Assembly: GCF_021026375.1 (NCBI RefSeq)
Contig: NZ_JAJNDB010000005.1
Span: 62,001 to 126,000, forward strand
Origin: Actinomycetospora endophytica
GTDB taxonomy: Bacteria; Actinomycetota; Actinomycetes; Mycobacteriales; Pseudonocardiaceae
DNA: 64,000 nucleotides
Direction: 5' to 3'
Notes under the pieces: model-generated
What the model saw: only the letters and a program-made list of their open reading frames with translations
Databases searched by the model: none
What the model was told of the DNA's origin: nothing
Position numbers and translations under genes: made by a program
In this document: positions 40,800 to 49,927 of the stretch, one piece after another
Numbering within the stretch: position 1 is the first letter of the stretch
How the letters are laid out: each line of letters starts with the position of its first letter

Positions 40800-42370
40800 A
40801 CACGATTCCGGTCCGGACGGCAGGCAAGCTCTACGGGGTCGGCGTCGGTCCCGGTGATCCCGGGCTGGTGACGCTGCGGGCGGTCGAGCTGATCCGCGAC
40901 GCCGACGTCGTCGCCTACCACTGCGCGCGCCACGGCCGGTCGAACGCGCGGGCGATCGTGGCCGAGCACCTCGGGACGCAGGTCGAGGAGGCGCTGACCT
41001 ACCCGGTCACCACCGAGGCGACCGACGACTACCAGGGCCGCATCGACGCCTTCTACACCGAGGCGGCGGGGCGGCTGGCCGCGCACCTCGACGCGGGCCG
41101 CGACGTCGTCGTGCTCGCCGAGGGCGACCCGTTCTTCTACGGCTCGTACATGCATCTGCACAAGCGGCTCGCGCACCGCTACACCGCGCAGGTCGTGCCG
41201 GGGGTGACGAGCGTGTCGGCGGCGGCCGCGGCGCTCGGGACACCGCTGGTGGAGCGCGACGAGGTCCTGACGGTGCTGCCGGGCACGCTCGGCGAGGACG
41301 AGCTGGCGCGGCGGCTCGCGGACACCGACGCGGCGGCGGTGATGAAGCTCGGGCGGACCTTCACGGGGGTCCGGACGGCGCTGCGCCGGGCCGGTCGGGC
41401 GGAGGAGGCGCGCTACGTCGAGCGGGCGAGCACCACGACGGAGCGGCGCAGCGCGTTCGAGGACGTCGACCCGGCGTCGGTGCCGTACTTCTCGGTCGGG
41501 ATCGTGCCGTCGCGGGTGCACGTGGCGACGACGCCGGCCGCGCGGGCGGACGGGGATGCCGCCCGACCCCGTGTCAGCGAGGGTCCTTCGCTGACGTCTG
41601 ACGTCACGGTGAACCCTTCCTCACATCAGAGCTCGTCGCCCGGCCGCGGCACCGTCGTCGTCGTCGGACTGGGCCCGGGCGCGCGGGACCGGCTCACTCC
41701 CGAGGCGGCCACCGCGCTGGCCGAGGCCGACGACGTCGTGGGGTACACCACCTACGTCGCCCGCGTGCCGGTGAACCCCCGGCAGCGGGTGCACGGCTCG
41801 GACAACCGGGTGGAGTCCGAGCGCGCCGCGTTCGCCCTCGACCTAGCGCGCTCCGGACGGCGGGTCGCGGTCGTCTCCTCGGGCGACCCGGGGGTGTTCG
41901 CGATGGCGTCCGCGGTCGTCGAGGTCGCGACCGAGGACTACCCCGACGTCGCGGTCCGCGTGGTCCCCGGCATCACCGCCGCGCACGCCGTCGCCGCCCG
42001 CGCGGGCGCGCCGCTCGGGCACGACTTCGCGACGATCAGCCTCTCCGACCGGCTGAAGTCGTGGGACGTCGTCGAGCGCCGGCTCACCGCGGTGGCCGAG
42101 GCCGACATGGTCGTCGCGCTCTACAACCCGGCCAGCCGGTCGCGGACGTGGCAGGTCGAGGCCGCCCGCGACATCCTGCTCAAGGTCCGCGACCCCGCGA
42201 CGCCGGTGATCATCGGGCGTGACGTCGACGGCCCCGAGGAGTCGGTCCGGGTGGTCGAGCTCGGCGCGCTCGAGCCGTCCGAGGTGGACATGCGGACGCT
42301 GCTGATCGTCGGTTCCTCGCAGACCCGCTGGGCCACGACCGGCGCCGTCTACACCCCGCGCCGGTACTAG
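40796..42370 (+). CDS. cobIJ: Fused precorrin-2 C20- and precorrin-3B C17-methyltransferase (CobI-CobJ)
   Basis: A 524-residue bifunctional methyltransferase. Residues 1-about 255 are CobI (GVGVGPGDPGLVTLRA, VVVLAEGDPFFYGSYMHL, VVPGVTS), methylating precorrin-2 at C20. Residues about 285-524 are CobJ (VVVVGLGPGARDRLTPEA, VAVVSSGDPGVFAMAS, VVPGITAAHAVAARAGAPLGHDF, VALYNPASRSR), which methylates C17 and contracts the ring. The roughly 30-residue linker is Ser-rich and its DNA (about 41570-41640) is less GC-rich than the surroundings. CobI-CobJ fusions are known in mycobacteria and relatives. The GTG overlaps the cobH stop. The stop is followed by TAGGTGCGC, resembling the flank of the palindrome family further downstream. 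Confidence 0.93.
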   Translation: MNTIPVRTAGKLYGVGVGPGDPGLVTLRAVELIRDADVVAYHCARHGRSNARAIVAEHLGTQVEEALTYPVTTEATDDYQGRIDAFYTEAAGRLAAHLDAGRDVVVLAEGDPFFYGSYMHLHKRLAHRYTAQVVPGVTSVSAAAAALGTPLVERDEVLTVLPGTLGEDELARRLADTDAAAVMKLGRTFTGVRTALRRAGRAEEARYVERASTTTERRSAFEDVDPASVPYFSVGIVPSRVHVATTPAARADGDAARPRVSEGPSLTSDVTVNPSSHQSSSPGRGTVVVVGLGPGARDRLTPEAATALAEADDVVGYTTYVARVPVNPRQRVHGSDNRVESERAAFALDLARSGRRVAVVSSGDPGVFAMASAVVEVATEDYPDVAVRVVPGITAAHAVAARAGAPLGHDFATISLSDRLKSWDVVERRLTAVAEADMVVALYNPASRSRTWQVEAARDILLKVRDPATPVIIGRDVDGPEESVRVVELGALEPSEVDMRTLLIVGSSQTRWATTGAVYTPRRY

Positions 42371-42399
42371 GTGCGCTCGACGGCGAGAGGGGTACGGAC

Positions 42400-44013
42400 G
42401 TGGCACTGCCCGAGGTCGAGCACCGCACCCTCCTCGCCGCCGTCGACCGCGTCCTGGCCCGCGACGCGGACGCCGTCGCGCAGACCGACCCGGCCGGGGG
42501 CTGGACGTTCGCGGCCGCCGTCGAACGGTCGCTGCGCCTCGGCGCCGGGCTCGCGCCGCGCGGTGGCGGGGTCGACCGCCCGGTCGCGCTGATGCTGGAC
42601 AACTCCCTCGACGCGATCCACGCCTGGTTCGGCGTCGTGCTCACCGGCGGGATCGAGGTCCCGGTGAACACCGCCTACAAGGGCCGGTTCCTCGCGCACC
42701 TGCTGCGCGACTGCGGCGCCTCGGTGCTCGTCGTCGAGGACCACTACGCCGAGCGGATCGCGCGCATCGCCGACGAGCTCCCCGAGCTGCGGACCCTCGT
42801 CGTCCGGGGCGATCTCGACGCCGCCGAGGCCGCCCTGCCGCGACGACGCTTCCGGGTCGTCGGGCTCGCCGAGCTCGACGCCGCCGCCCCGGCGAGCCCG
42901 GTCCACCGCGACCCGGGCGACCTGCACGCGATCATGTACACGTCGGGCACGACGGGGCTGTCGAAGGGCGTGCTCATCCCGCACGCGCAGGCCTACACCT
43001 ACGCCAGCCGCGAGCACCAGGAACGCCCGCGCCGCGGCGACCGCACCCTGGTGACGCTGCCGGTCTTCCACCTCGCCGGCCAGTGGTACGGCGTCTACCA
43101 GGCACTCATCCACGGCGTCCCGTGCGTGCTCGAGCCGGGCTTCTCCGTCGGCGGCTACTGGGACACCGTCCGCCGCCACGGCATCACCGTCACGACGATG
43201 CTCGGGGCGATGGCCGAGCTCCTCGCCCAGCGCACCCCCGCGGACGACGACGCCGACAACCCCCTCGAGCTCGCGATCATGGCGCCGCTGGCCGGGGACG
43301 TCGACGCGTTCCGCCGCCGCTTCGGGGTCGACCTCGCCGCGGTCTACGGGATGAGCGAGATCGGGGCGGTGCTCGACGGCCCGCCGGCGACGGTGGTCGG
43401 CGGCGAGGCCGGCTTCGCGCGCGAGGGCTACGAGCCGCGCCTGGTCGACGTCGACGGGGCCGAGGTCGCGCCGGGCACCATCGGCGAGCTGCTGGTGCGC
43501 CCGCGGGTCCCGCACACCGTGATGGCCGGCTACCACGGCCTGCCCGAGGAGACCGCCCGCGTGCTCGTCGACGGCTGGGTCCACACCGGCGACGCGTTCC
43601 GCACCGACGACGAGGGCCGCTTCTTCTTCTGCGAGCGCATGAAGGACGCCCTGCGTCGTCGTGGGGAGAACATCTCGAGCTTCGAGGTCGAGCGGACCAT
43701 CAACGAGCACTCCGCGGTCTACGAGAGCGCCGTGGTGGCGGTGCCGTCCGCGCTGACCGAGGACGAGATCAAGGTCGTCGTCGTGCCGCAGCCGGACGCG
43801 ACACTCGATCCGGCCGAGCTCACGGCCTTCCTCGTCGACCGGCTGCCGTACTTCATGGTCCCGCGCTACGTCGAGATCGCCGACGCGCTGCCGAAGACCC
43901 CGACGCACAAGGTCCAGAAGGCACAGCTGCGCGACGCCGGCGTGGGGTCGGCGACCTGGGACCGCGAGGCCGCCGGCATCCGCGTCACGCGCAGAGGTGC
44001 CTCCGGCTTGTGA
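42400..44013 (+). CDS. AMP-dependent acyl-CoA synthetase/ligase
   Basis: A 537-residue member of the ANL adenylating family, which activates a carboxylic acid as acyl-AMP and then forms the CoA thioester. Motifs in order: the phosphate-binding YTSGTTGLSKGV (about residues 180-191), LPVFHLAG, the aromatic motif YGMSEIG, the hinge region DGWVHTGDAFRTDDEG and FFCERMKDALRRRGENISSFEVE, and the C-terminal Lys in LPKTPTHKVQKAQL. The closest relatives by pattern are crotonobetaine/carnitine-CoA and medium-chain ligases, but the substrate is open. The GTG at 42400 follows GAGAGGGG. Its stop lies in the left arm of a strong palindrome. The carboxylase gene downstream probably uses its product. Confidence 0.85.
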   Translation: MALPEVEHRTLLAAVDRVLARDADAVAQTDPAGGWTFAAAVERSLRLGAGLAPRGGGVDRPVALMLDNSLDAIHAWFGVVLTGGIEVPVNTAYKGRFLAHLLRDCGASVLVVEDHYAERIARIADELPELRTLVVRGDLDAAEAALPRRRFRVVGLAELDAAAPASPVHRDPGDLHAIMYTSGTTGLSKGVLIPHAQAYTYASREHQERPRRGDRTLVTLPVFHLAGQWYGVYQALIHGVPCVLEPGFSVGGYWDTVRRHGITVTTMLGAMAELLAQRTPADDDADNPLELAIMAPLAGDVDAFRRRFGVDLAAVYGMSEIGAVLDGPPATVVGGEAGFAREGYEPRLVDVDGAEVAPGTIGELLVRPRVPHTVMAGYHGLPEETARVLVDGWVHTGDAFRTDDEGRFFFCERMKDALRRRGENISSFEVERTINEHSAVYESAVVAVPSALTEDEIKVVVVPQPDATLDPAELTAFLVDRLPYFMVPRYVEIADALPKTPTHKVQKAQLRDAGVGSATWDREAAGIRVTRRGASGL

Positions 44014-44050
44014 GCACCAATCCGTGCTCTGGCACGGATTAGTGCTCACA
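44009..44050. repeat. Palindrome 1 (19-base stem, TCTG loop), likely terminator
   Basis: Arms 44009-44027 and 44032-44050 pair over 19 bases with one mismatch around a TCTG loop. The left arm contains the ligase stop codon. The stem ends GTGAGCAC and the right-hand flank GCGCGCAGCGCACCTA recur at two other sites in the window. It has no U-tract but could act as an intrinsic terminator of the strong-hairpin type common in actinobacteria. Confidence 0.8.
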
Positions 44051-44067
44051 GGCGCGCAGCGCACCTA
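44051..44067. repeat. Conserved flank of palindrome 1
   Basis: The sequence GCGCGCAGCGCACCTA directly follows the palindrome. Near-identical flanks follow the palindromes at 55800 and 62291, in the same orientation. Confidence 0.65.
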
Positions 44068-44079
44068 GGAAGGAGACCC

Positions 44080-47000
44080 GTGCACCGCCTGCTCGTCGCC
44101 AACCGCGGGGAGATCGCCCTGCGCCTGCTCGAGGGGGCCGCCGCGCTCGGCTGGTCGACGGTGGTGGTCCACCCGGCCGACGAGCGCGACTCCCCCGCCG
44201 TCGCGCGGGCCGACGACGCCGTCGAGCTGCCCGGCGCCGGGCCGGCGGCCTACCTCGACGTCGAGGCCGTCGTCACCGCCGCGGTCGACGCCGGCGCCGA
44301 CGCGCTGCACCCCGGCTACGGCTTCCTCTCCGAGAACCCCGCGCTCGCCCGGGCCTGCGCGGACGCCGGGATCTCGTTCGTCGGGCCGTCCCCGGAGACG
44401 CTCGAGCTGTTCGGCGACAAGGCGCGCGCACGAGACCACGCCGCGGCGCTCGACGTCGCCGTGCTCGAGGCGACCGGTCCCGACGACGCCGCCGACCTGC
44501 TGGCACGAACCGGCGCGGTCATGGTCAAGGCGGTCGCCGGCGGCGGCGGGCGCGGCATGCGCGTGGTTCGCGACGCCGCCGCACTCCTCGACGCCCTGGC
44601 CCGGGCGGCGTCGGAGGCGGGCTCGGCGTTCGGCGACCGGCGGGTGTTCGTGGAGCAGTACCTCGACGGGGCCCGGCACGTCGAGGTCCAGCTCGTCGGC
44701 GACGGCACCGGCGAGGTCGCGGTCCTCGCCGACCGCGACTGCAGCCTGCAGCGCCGTCACCAGAAGCTCGTCGAGATCGCGCCCGCCCCGGATCTTCCCG
44801 ACGACGTCCGTCGCCGGCTGCACTCCCAGGCCCGGTCGCTCGGCGAGTCGGTCGCGCTGCGTGGGCTCGCGACGGCGGAATTCCTCGTCGCCGGGGATCG
44901 GATCGCGTTCCTCGAGGTCAACCCGCGACTGCAGGTCGAGCACACCGTCACCGAGGAGGTCCTCGGCGTGGATCTGGTGGTGGCCGGGCTCCGGATCGCG
45001 GAGGGCGCGACGCTGGCCGAGCTCGGGCTGGGCCCCGTCGGCGCGCCAAGAGGCGTCGCTCTCCAGGCCCGGGTCTGCACCGAGATCCTCGACGCGGTCG
45101 GCTCCGTGCGGCCGGCGGCGGGCACGCTGACGCGCTTCACCCCGCCGTCGGGACGCGGGGTCCGCGTCGACACCCACGGCGGCGTCGGCCTCGTGATCTC
45201 GCCGCGGTACGACTCGCTGCTCGCCAAGGTCGTCGTCCACGACGCCGACCTCGCCGGCGCCGTCGACCACGCCGCCCGGGCCCTCGCCGCGTTCGACGTG
45301 GCCGGGGTCGCGACCCAGCTCCCCGTCCTGCGCGCGCTGCTCGGCCGCGACGAGGTCCGCACCGGCCGGTGGGACACCGGGCTCGTCGAGCGACTCCTCC
45401 CGGAGCTCGTGGTTCCCGACGACGGGGGCGGTCACGACGGCGGGTCCCACGCCGGGTCCGACGGCTCGGCCGCGAGGGGAGGATCCGGTCGCTCTACCGG
45501 TACGAGGGCTCCCCTCGTGCCGGAGGAGGGCGAGGTCGCGCTGCGGGCGGCCACCGCGGGCACCGTCGTCGCCGTCGAGGTCCCGGCCGGCGCGACCCTC
45601 ACGGCCGGCGCACCCGTCGTCGTCGTCGAGGCCATGAAGATGGAGCACGTCGCCGCGGGCCCCGTCGCGGGAACGGTCCGGGCGGTGTCCGTCGCCGTCG
45701 GGGATGTCGTCGCCGAGGGCGACGTGCTCGCCGTCGTCACCCCCGACGAGAGCGCCGCGGACACGAGCGACGAGGCCGCCGCGATCGACCCGGACCACGT
45801 CCGACCCGACCTCGCCGAGATCCACGACCGCCACCGGTTCCTGACCGACGACGCCCGCCCCGACGCCGTCGCCAAGCGCCGCGCCCTCGACCGCCGCACG
45901 GCGCGGGAGAACGTCGAGGACCTGTGCGACCCGGGCACGTTCGTCGAGTACGGCGGGCTCGCGGTGGCGGCCCAGCGACAGCGCCGGTCGATGGACGACC
46001 TCATCGCCCGCACCCCGGCCGACGGCATCGTCACCGGGATCGGCGCGGTCGACGGGCGGCGCTGCGTCGTGCTGGCCTACGACTACACCGTGCTCGCCGG
46101 CACCCAGGGCGTCCTCTCGCACGCCAAGACCGACCGCGCGCTCGAGCTCGCGCTCGCCCACGACCTGCCCGTCGTCCTGTTCGCCGAGGGCGGCGGCGGG
46201 CGCCCCGGCGAGACCGACACGATCGCCGTCGCCCAGCTCGACGTCCCGACGTTCGCCCTGTTCGCGCGCCTGTCCGGACGGGTCCCGACGGTGGCCGTGG
46301 TCGCCGGGTACTGCTTCGCGGGCAACGCCGCGCTGGCCGGGTGCGCGGACCTCGTCGTCGCTGTCGAGGGCGCGAACCTCGGCATGGGCGGTCCCGCGAT
46401 GATCGCCGGCGGCGGGCTCGGCGAGGTGGCGCCCGGCGACGTCGGGGCCATGGACGTGCAGGTGCCCAACGGCGTCGTCGACGTGCTGGTGCCCGACGAG
46501 GCGGCGGCGGTCGACGTGGCTCGTCGGTACCTCGCGTTATCCGGCCCGGCAACCGAGGTGGAGCGCCCCGACCAGCGCACGTTGCGCCACGCCGTCCCCG
46601 AGAACCGGCTGCGGGTCTACGACGTGCGCGCCGTGATCGACACGCTCGTCGACGCCGGGTCGCTGACCGAACTCCGACCGCGCCACGGCGTCGGGATGAT
46701 CACCGCGTTCGCGCGGATCGAGGGCCGCGCGATCGGCGTGCTCGCGAACGACCCGCGCCATCTCGGCGGCGCGATCGACGCCGAGGGCGCCGAGAAGGCG
46801 GCGCGGTTCCTGCAGCTCTGCGACTTCCGCGGGATGCCGGTGGTCTCGCTGTGCGACACCCCCGGGTTCATGGTGGGTCCCGACGCCGAGGCCACGGCCA
46901 CCGTCCGACGGTTCTCGCGGATGTTCGTCGCGGGGGCGAACCTGCGGGTGCCGGTGGTCTGCGTCGTGCTGCGCAAGGCCTACGGGCTCGGCGCGATGGC

Positions 47001-47319
47001 GATGGCGGGCGGCTCGATGCGCGTCCCGGTGACGACGGTGGCCTGGCCGAGCGGGGAGTTCGGCGGGATGGGGCTCGAGGGCGCGGTGGAGCTCGGGTAC
47101 CAGAAGGAACTGGCCGCACTCGACGGTGACGCACGCCGGGCCCGGTACGACGAGCTCGTGGCCGCGCTCTACGAGCAGGGCAAGGCGCTCTCGGCGGCGG
47201 TCGTGTTCGAGATCGACGACGTCATCGACCCGGCCGACACCGCCGCCGTCGTCGTCGCGGCCCTGGAGACCGCCGACGGGCCGCTCGCACCACGGCGGGC
47301 GTTCGTGGACACCCGGTGA
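44080..47319 (+). CDS. Single-chain biotin-dependent acyl-CoA carboxylase
   Basis: A 1079-residue multidomain carboxylase. Residues 1-about 445 are biotin carboxylase (ANRGEIALR, HPGYGFLSEN, the ATP loop KAVAGGGGRGM, EVNPRLQVEHTVTE). Residues about 485-560 are a biotin carrier domain with VEAMKMEH, biotinyl Lys520. Residues about 575-1079 are carboxyltransferase (TARENVEDLCDPGTFVEYG, FAEGGGGRPGE, LCDTPGFMVG, AWPSGEFGGMGLEGAVELG). This order matches the long-chain acyl-CoA carboxylases of mycobacteria, which carry all activities on one polypeptide and carboxylate acyl-CoAs of varied length. The GTG at 44080 is preceded by GGAAGGAG. The TetR gene follows with a 4-base overlap. With the ligase upstream it forms an activate-then-carboxylate module. 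Confidence 0.9.
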   Translation: MHRLLVANRGEIALRLLEGAAALGWSTVVVHPADERDSPAVARADDAVELPGAGPAAYLDVEAVVTAAVDAGADALHPGYGFLSENPALARACADAGISFVGPSPETLELFGDKARARDHAAALDVAVLEATGPDDAADLLARTGAVMVKAVAGGGGRGMRVVRDAAALLDALARAASEAGSAFGDRRVFVEQYLDGARHVEVQLVGDGTGEVAVLADRDCSLQRRHQKLVEIAPAPDLPDDVRRRLHSQARSLGESVALRGLATAEFLVAGDRIAFLEVNPRLQVEHTVTEEVLGVDLVVAGLRIAEGATLAELGLGPVGAPRGVALQARVCTEILDAVGSVRPAAGTLTRFTPPSGRGVRVDTHGGVGLVISPRYDSLLAKVVVHDADLAGAVDHAARALAAFDVAGVATQLPVLRALLGRDEVRTGRWDTGLVERLLPELVVPDDGGGHDGGSHAGSDGSAARGGSGRSTGTRAPLVPEEGEVALRAATAGTVVAVEVPAGATLTAGAPVVVVEAMKMEHVAAGPVAGTVRAVSVAVGDVVAEGDVLAVVTPDESAADTSDEAAAIDPDHVRPDLAEIHDRHRFLTDDARPDAVAKRRALDRRTARENVEDLCDPGTFVEYGGLAVAAQRQRRSMDDLIARTPADGIVTGIGAVDGRRCVVLAYDYTVLAGTQGVLSHAKTDRALELALAHDLPVVLFAEGGGGRPGETDTIAVAQLDVPTFALFARLSGRVPTVAVVAGYCFAGNAALAGCADLVVAVEGANLGMGGPAMIAGGGLGEVAPGDVGAMDVQVPNGVVDVLVPDEAAAVDVARRYLALSGPATEVERPDQRTLRHAVPENRLRVYDVRAVIDTLVDAGSLTELRPRHGVGMITAFARIEGRAIGVLANDPRHLGGAIDAEGAEKAARFLQLCDFRGMPVVSLCDTPGFMVGPDAEATATVRRFSRMFVAGANLRVPVVCVVLRKAYGLGAMAMAGGSMRVPVTTVAWPSGEFGGMGLEGAVELGYQKELAALDGDARRARYDELVAALYEQGKALSAAVVFEIDDVIDPADTAAVVVAALETADGPLAPRRAFVDTR

Positions 47320-47894
47320 GCACGGAAGCCACCCGGGAGGCGATCCTCGCCGGCGCGGTGGCGGTGTTCGCGCGCCGCGGGGTCGACGCGGCGTCGATCG
47401 GCGAGCTCGCCGAGGCGGCCGGGGTCACGCGTCCGACCGTCTACGCCCACTTCGGCGCCAAGAACGAGATCTTCCGGGCGCTCGCGCACCGGGTGCGCGA
47501 CGAGGTGCTCGACGCCCAGGCCGTGACCGGCACCGACGACCCGGCGGCGATCGCGCGCACCGTCGTCACCGACTACCTCGACCTCACGGTGCGCCACCTG
47601 CGGGTCCTGGAGCTGCTCGCGGCCCGGGCGCGCACCGACCCGGACTGCGCGGCGCTGCAGGTCGAGATCCTCGACCGGGTGCACCGTCGGAACACCCGGT
47701 TCGTCGCCCGGCTGGCGGCGGACGGGCTCGCGGACCCGGTGATCGCGCCCGAGCAGGTGTCGGAGGCGATCACCGGGATCGTGCGGCGGTTCGCGGAGAT
47801 CGTGGACGCGGCGCCGGAGCGTCGCTCGGAGCTGGCCGAGGCGGCGGTGGCGGCGTACCTGCGGCTGGGCGGACTCTCGCGCGCTCGGGGTTGA
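47316..47894 (+). CDS. TetR-family transcriptional regulator
   Basis: A 192-residue regulator with an N-terminal TetR HTH (residues about 6-52, ILAGAVAVFARRGVDAASIGELAEAAGVTRPTVYAHFGAKNEIF read in pieces) and a helical ligand-binding half. The GTG overlaps the carboxylase stop (GTGA), so it is cotranscribed and probably represses this lipid module in response to an acyl-CoA or related ligand (inference). Confidence 0.87.
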   Translation: MSTEATREAILAGAVAVFARRGVDAASIGELAEAAGVTRPTVYAHFGAKNEIFRALAHRVRDEVLDAQAVTGTDDPAAIARTVVTDYLDLTVRHLRVLELLAARARTDPDCAALQVEILDRVHRRNTRFVARLAADGLADPVIAPEQVSEAITGIVRRFAEIVDAAPERRSELAEAAVAAYLRLGGLSRARG

Positions 47895-47928
47895 TCGAGA
47901 GCGCGCTCCAGGTCCTAGCGTCGGCCTC

Positions 47929-48618
47929 ATGAGCGATACCGCACTGATCATCGGGACCTCCCGCGGACTCGGGCACGCCATCGCCGCCGAGTTCGTGGCG
48001 CACGGGTGGGACGTCGTCGGCACGGTCCGGGACCCGACCGTCCGGACCCCGCTGCACGAGCTGGCGGACGAGCACCCGGGGCGGGTCGGGATCGAGGTCC
48101 TGGACATCACCGATCAGGGTCAGCTGGCCTCGTTGCGCGAACGGTTGGCCGGGCGGGAGTTCGCGGTGCTCTTCGTGAACGCCGGGACCACGAACGACGA
48201 GGCGACCCTCGTCGGCGACGTGTCCACCGAGGACTTCGTGACGGTGATGGTGACGAACGCGCTGAGCCCGATGCGCGTCGTCGAGACCCTGCAGGACCTC
48301 GTGCCCGACGACGGGTTGATCGGGGCCATGACGTCCGGGCAGGGCAGCATCACGAACAACACGACCGGCATGCGCGAGGTCTACCGCGGCAGCAAGGCGG
48401 CGCTGAACATGTCCATGCGCAGCTTCGCGGTGCGCCAGCCCGAGAAGCGGGCGCTCGTGCTCATGGCGCCCGGCTGGGTGCAGACCGCGCTCGGCGGCCC
48501 GGGCGCGCGGCTGACCATCGCCGAGAGCATCCCCAGCCTGGTGCGGGTGCTGCTCGCGAAGCGCTCTCGTCCGGGCCTGGAGTACCTGGACTACCTCGGA
48601 CGGACGGTGCCCTGGTAG
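47929..48618 (+). CDS. Short-chain dehydrogenase/reductase
   Basis: A 229-residue classical SDR with a TSRGLGHA cofactor motif (a GxxxGxG variant near residue 10), the NAG motif in FVNAGTTND, and a catalytic Tyr/Lys pair in EVYRGSKAALN. The substrate cannot be told. It follows the TetR gene after 34 bases on the same strand and may belong to the lipid operon. Its TAG stop is followed by GTGCG, again resembling the palindrome flank. The gene converges on an LLM oxidoreductase. Confidence 0.85.
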   Translation: MSDTALIIGTSRGLGHAIAAEFVAHGWDVVGTVRDPTVRTPLHELADEHPGRVGIEVLDITDQGQLASLRERLAGREFAVLFVNAGTTNDEATLVGDVSTEDFVTVMVTNALSPMRVVETLQDLVPDDGLIGAMTSGQGSITNNTTGMREVYRGSKAALNMSMRSFAVRQPEKRALVLMAPGWVQTALGGPGARLTIAESIPSLVRVLLAKRSRPGLEYLDYLGRTVPW

Positions 48619-48721
48619 GTGCGTAGCGGTCTGGTTCCGCAGTGATCAGCGGCCAACGGCGGGCGAGGGCTACGGCCGCCGCGTGTGCACTCGCGAGGTC
48701 GTCGACAGTGCCGGACCTCGC

Positions 48722-48768
48722 GAGGTGTGGCGCAACCGAGTCATCGTGACTCGGTCGCGCCACACCTC
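48722..48768. repeat. Palindrome 4 (22-base stem) between convergent genes
   Basis: Arms 48722-48743 and 48747-48768 pair over 22 bases with one mismatch around a TCG loop. A smaller hairpin (CGCGAGGTC and GACCTCGCG, about 48690-48723) lies just before it. It sits between the stops of an SDR and an LLM gene and ends nine bases from the latter's stop, so a bidirectional terminator is likely. Its sequence is unrelated to palindromes 1-3. Confidence 0.78.
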
Positions 48769-48776
48769 TGCCGACT

Positions 48777-49883
48777 TCAGGCCGACGCCAGCTCCACTCC
48801 GCCCGCAGCCTCGGCGCGCGCGGCCACCAGCGACGAGTGCGTCGGCGCGTCCGGCACGTGCGCCGGCTTCAGCGCCGCGAACTCCCGGCGCAGCACCGGC
48901 ACGACCTCCTCACCGAGCAGATCCAGCTGCTCGAGCACCGTCTTCAGCGGCAGGCCCGCGTGGTCCATCAGGAACAGCTGGCGCTGGTAGTCGCCGACGT
49001 ACTCCCGGAACCCGAGCGTGCGGTCGATGACCTCCTGCAGCGAACCGACCGTCAGCGGCGTCTGCGTCGAGAACTCCTCCAGCGACGGGCCACCCCCGTA
49101 GACCGGGGCGTGGTCGAAGTACGGTCGGAACTCGGCCACCGCGTCCTGCGAACGACGACGCATGAACACCTGACCGCCGAGCCCGACGATCGCCTGATCC
49201 GCCGACCCGTGCCCGTAGTGCTCGAAGCGCCGCCGGTAGAAGTCGACCATCTTCGCCGTGTGCGACGCGGGCCAGAAGATGTGGTTCGAGAAGAAGCCGT
49301 CGCCGTAGTAAGCGGCCTGCTCGGCGATCTCCGGCGAGCGGATCGAGCCGTGCCACACGAACGGCGCGACGCCGTCGAGCGGCCGCGGCGTCGAGGTGAA
49401 CCCCTGCAGCGGCGTCCGGAACTGCCCCTCCCAGTCGACCACCTCGGAGTCCCACAGCCGACGCAGCAGCGCGTAGTTCTCGATCGCCAGCGGGATGCCC
49501 TGCCGGATGTCCTGGCCGAACCACGGGTAGACCGGCCCGGTGTTCCCGCGGCCCATCATCAGGTCGACGCGCCCGTCCGCGAGGTGCTGGAGCATCGCGT
49601 AGTCCTCGGCGATCTTGACCGGGTCGTTGGTCGTGATCAGCGTCGTGGACGTCGAGAGCTGCAGCGTCGAGGTGGTCGCGGCGATGTACCCGAGCAGCGT
49701 CGTCGGCGACGACGGCACGAACGGCGGGTTGTGGTGCTCGCCGGTCGCGAAGACGTCGAGCCCGACCTCCTCGGCCTTCTGTGCGATCGTCACCATCGAC
49801 CGGATCCGCTCGCCCTCGCTCGGCTCGCGTCCCGTGGTCGGGTCCGGCGTGACGTCGCCGACCGTGAAGACCCCGAACTGCAT
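48777..49883 (-). CDS. LLM-class flavin-dependent oxidoreductase
   Basis: A 368-residue luciferase-like monooxygenase with the TIM-barrel pattern: QFGVFTVGDV, VFATGEHHNPPF, LSTSTTLITTNDPVKIAEDYAMLQHLADGRVDLMMGRGN (in short blocks) and the later GDGFFSNHIFWP. Such enzymes use FMN or F420. The ATG at 49883 was chosen with GAGAGGG upstream; a GTG at 49892 is an alternative. A dyad AGTTGA-ACCG-TCAACT lies just upstream. The gene follows cobK on the same strand but with a 44-base gap containing its own promoter-like elements. Substrate unknown. Confidence 0.87.
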   Translation of the reverse strand: MQFGVFTVGDVTPDPTTGREPSEGERIRSMVTIAQKAEEVGLDVFATGEHHNPPFVPSSPTTLLGYIAATTSTLQLSTSTTLITTNDPVKIAEDYAMLQHLADGRVDLMMGRGNTGPVYPWFGQDIRQGIPLAIENYALLRRLWDSEVVDWEGQFRTPLQGFTSTPRPLDGVAPFVWHGSIRSPEIAEQAAYYGDGFFSNHIFWPASHTAKMVDFYRRRFEHYGHGSADQAIVGLGGQVFMRRRSQDAVAEFRPYFDHAPVYGGGPSLEEFSTQTPLTVGSLQEVIDRTLGFREYVGDYQRQLFLMDHAGLPLKTVLEQLDLLGEEVVPVLRREFAALKPAHVPDAPTHSSLVAARAEAAGGVELASA

Positions 49884-49900
49884 GGCGGCCACCCTCTCAA

Positions 49901-49916
49901 AGTTGAACCGTCAACT
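49901..49916 (-). promoter_or_regulatory. Operator-like dyad upstream of the LLM gene
   Basis: AGTTGA (49901-49906) and TCAACT (49911-49916) form an inverted repeat with a 4-base spacer, 17 bases from the start codon. The minus strand TTGACG within it could serve as a -35 element, so a repressor binding here would block transcription. The regulator is not identified. Confidence 0.45.
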
Positions 49917-49927
49917 ACTGTACGTCC

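Noticed and set aside
41573..41595. Small inverted repeat (8-base arms) in the CobI-CobJ linker
   Set aside because: Stems of 8 bases are expected by chance several times in 64 kb of GC-rich DNA, so it was not counted with the palindrome family.
45473..45517. 9-base inverted repeat in the linker before the biotin carrier domain
   Set aside because: Too short and too far apart to be significant, although its location in a linker is similar to the PaaX case.
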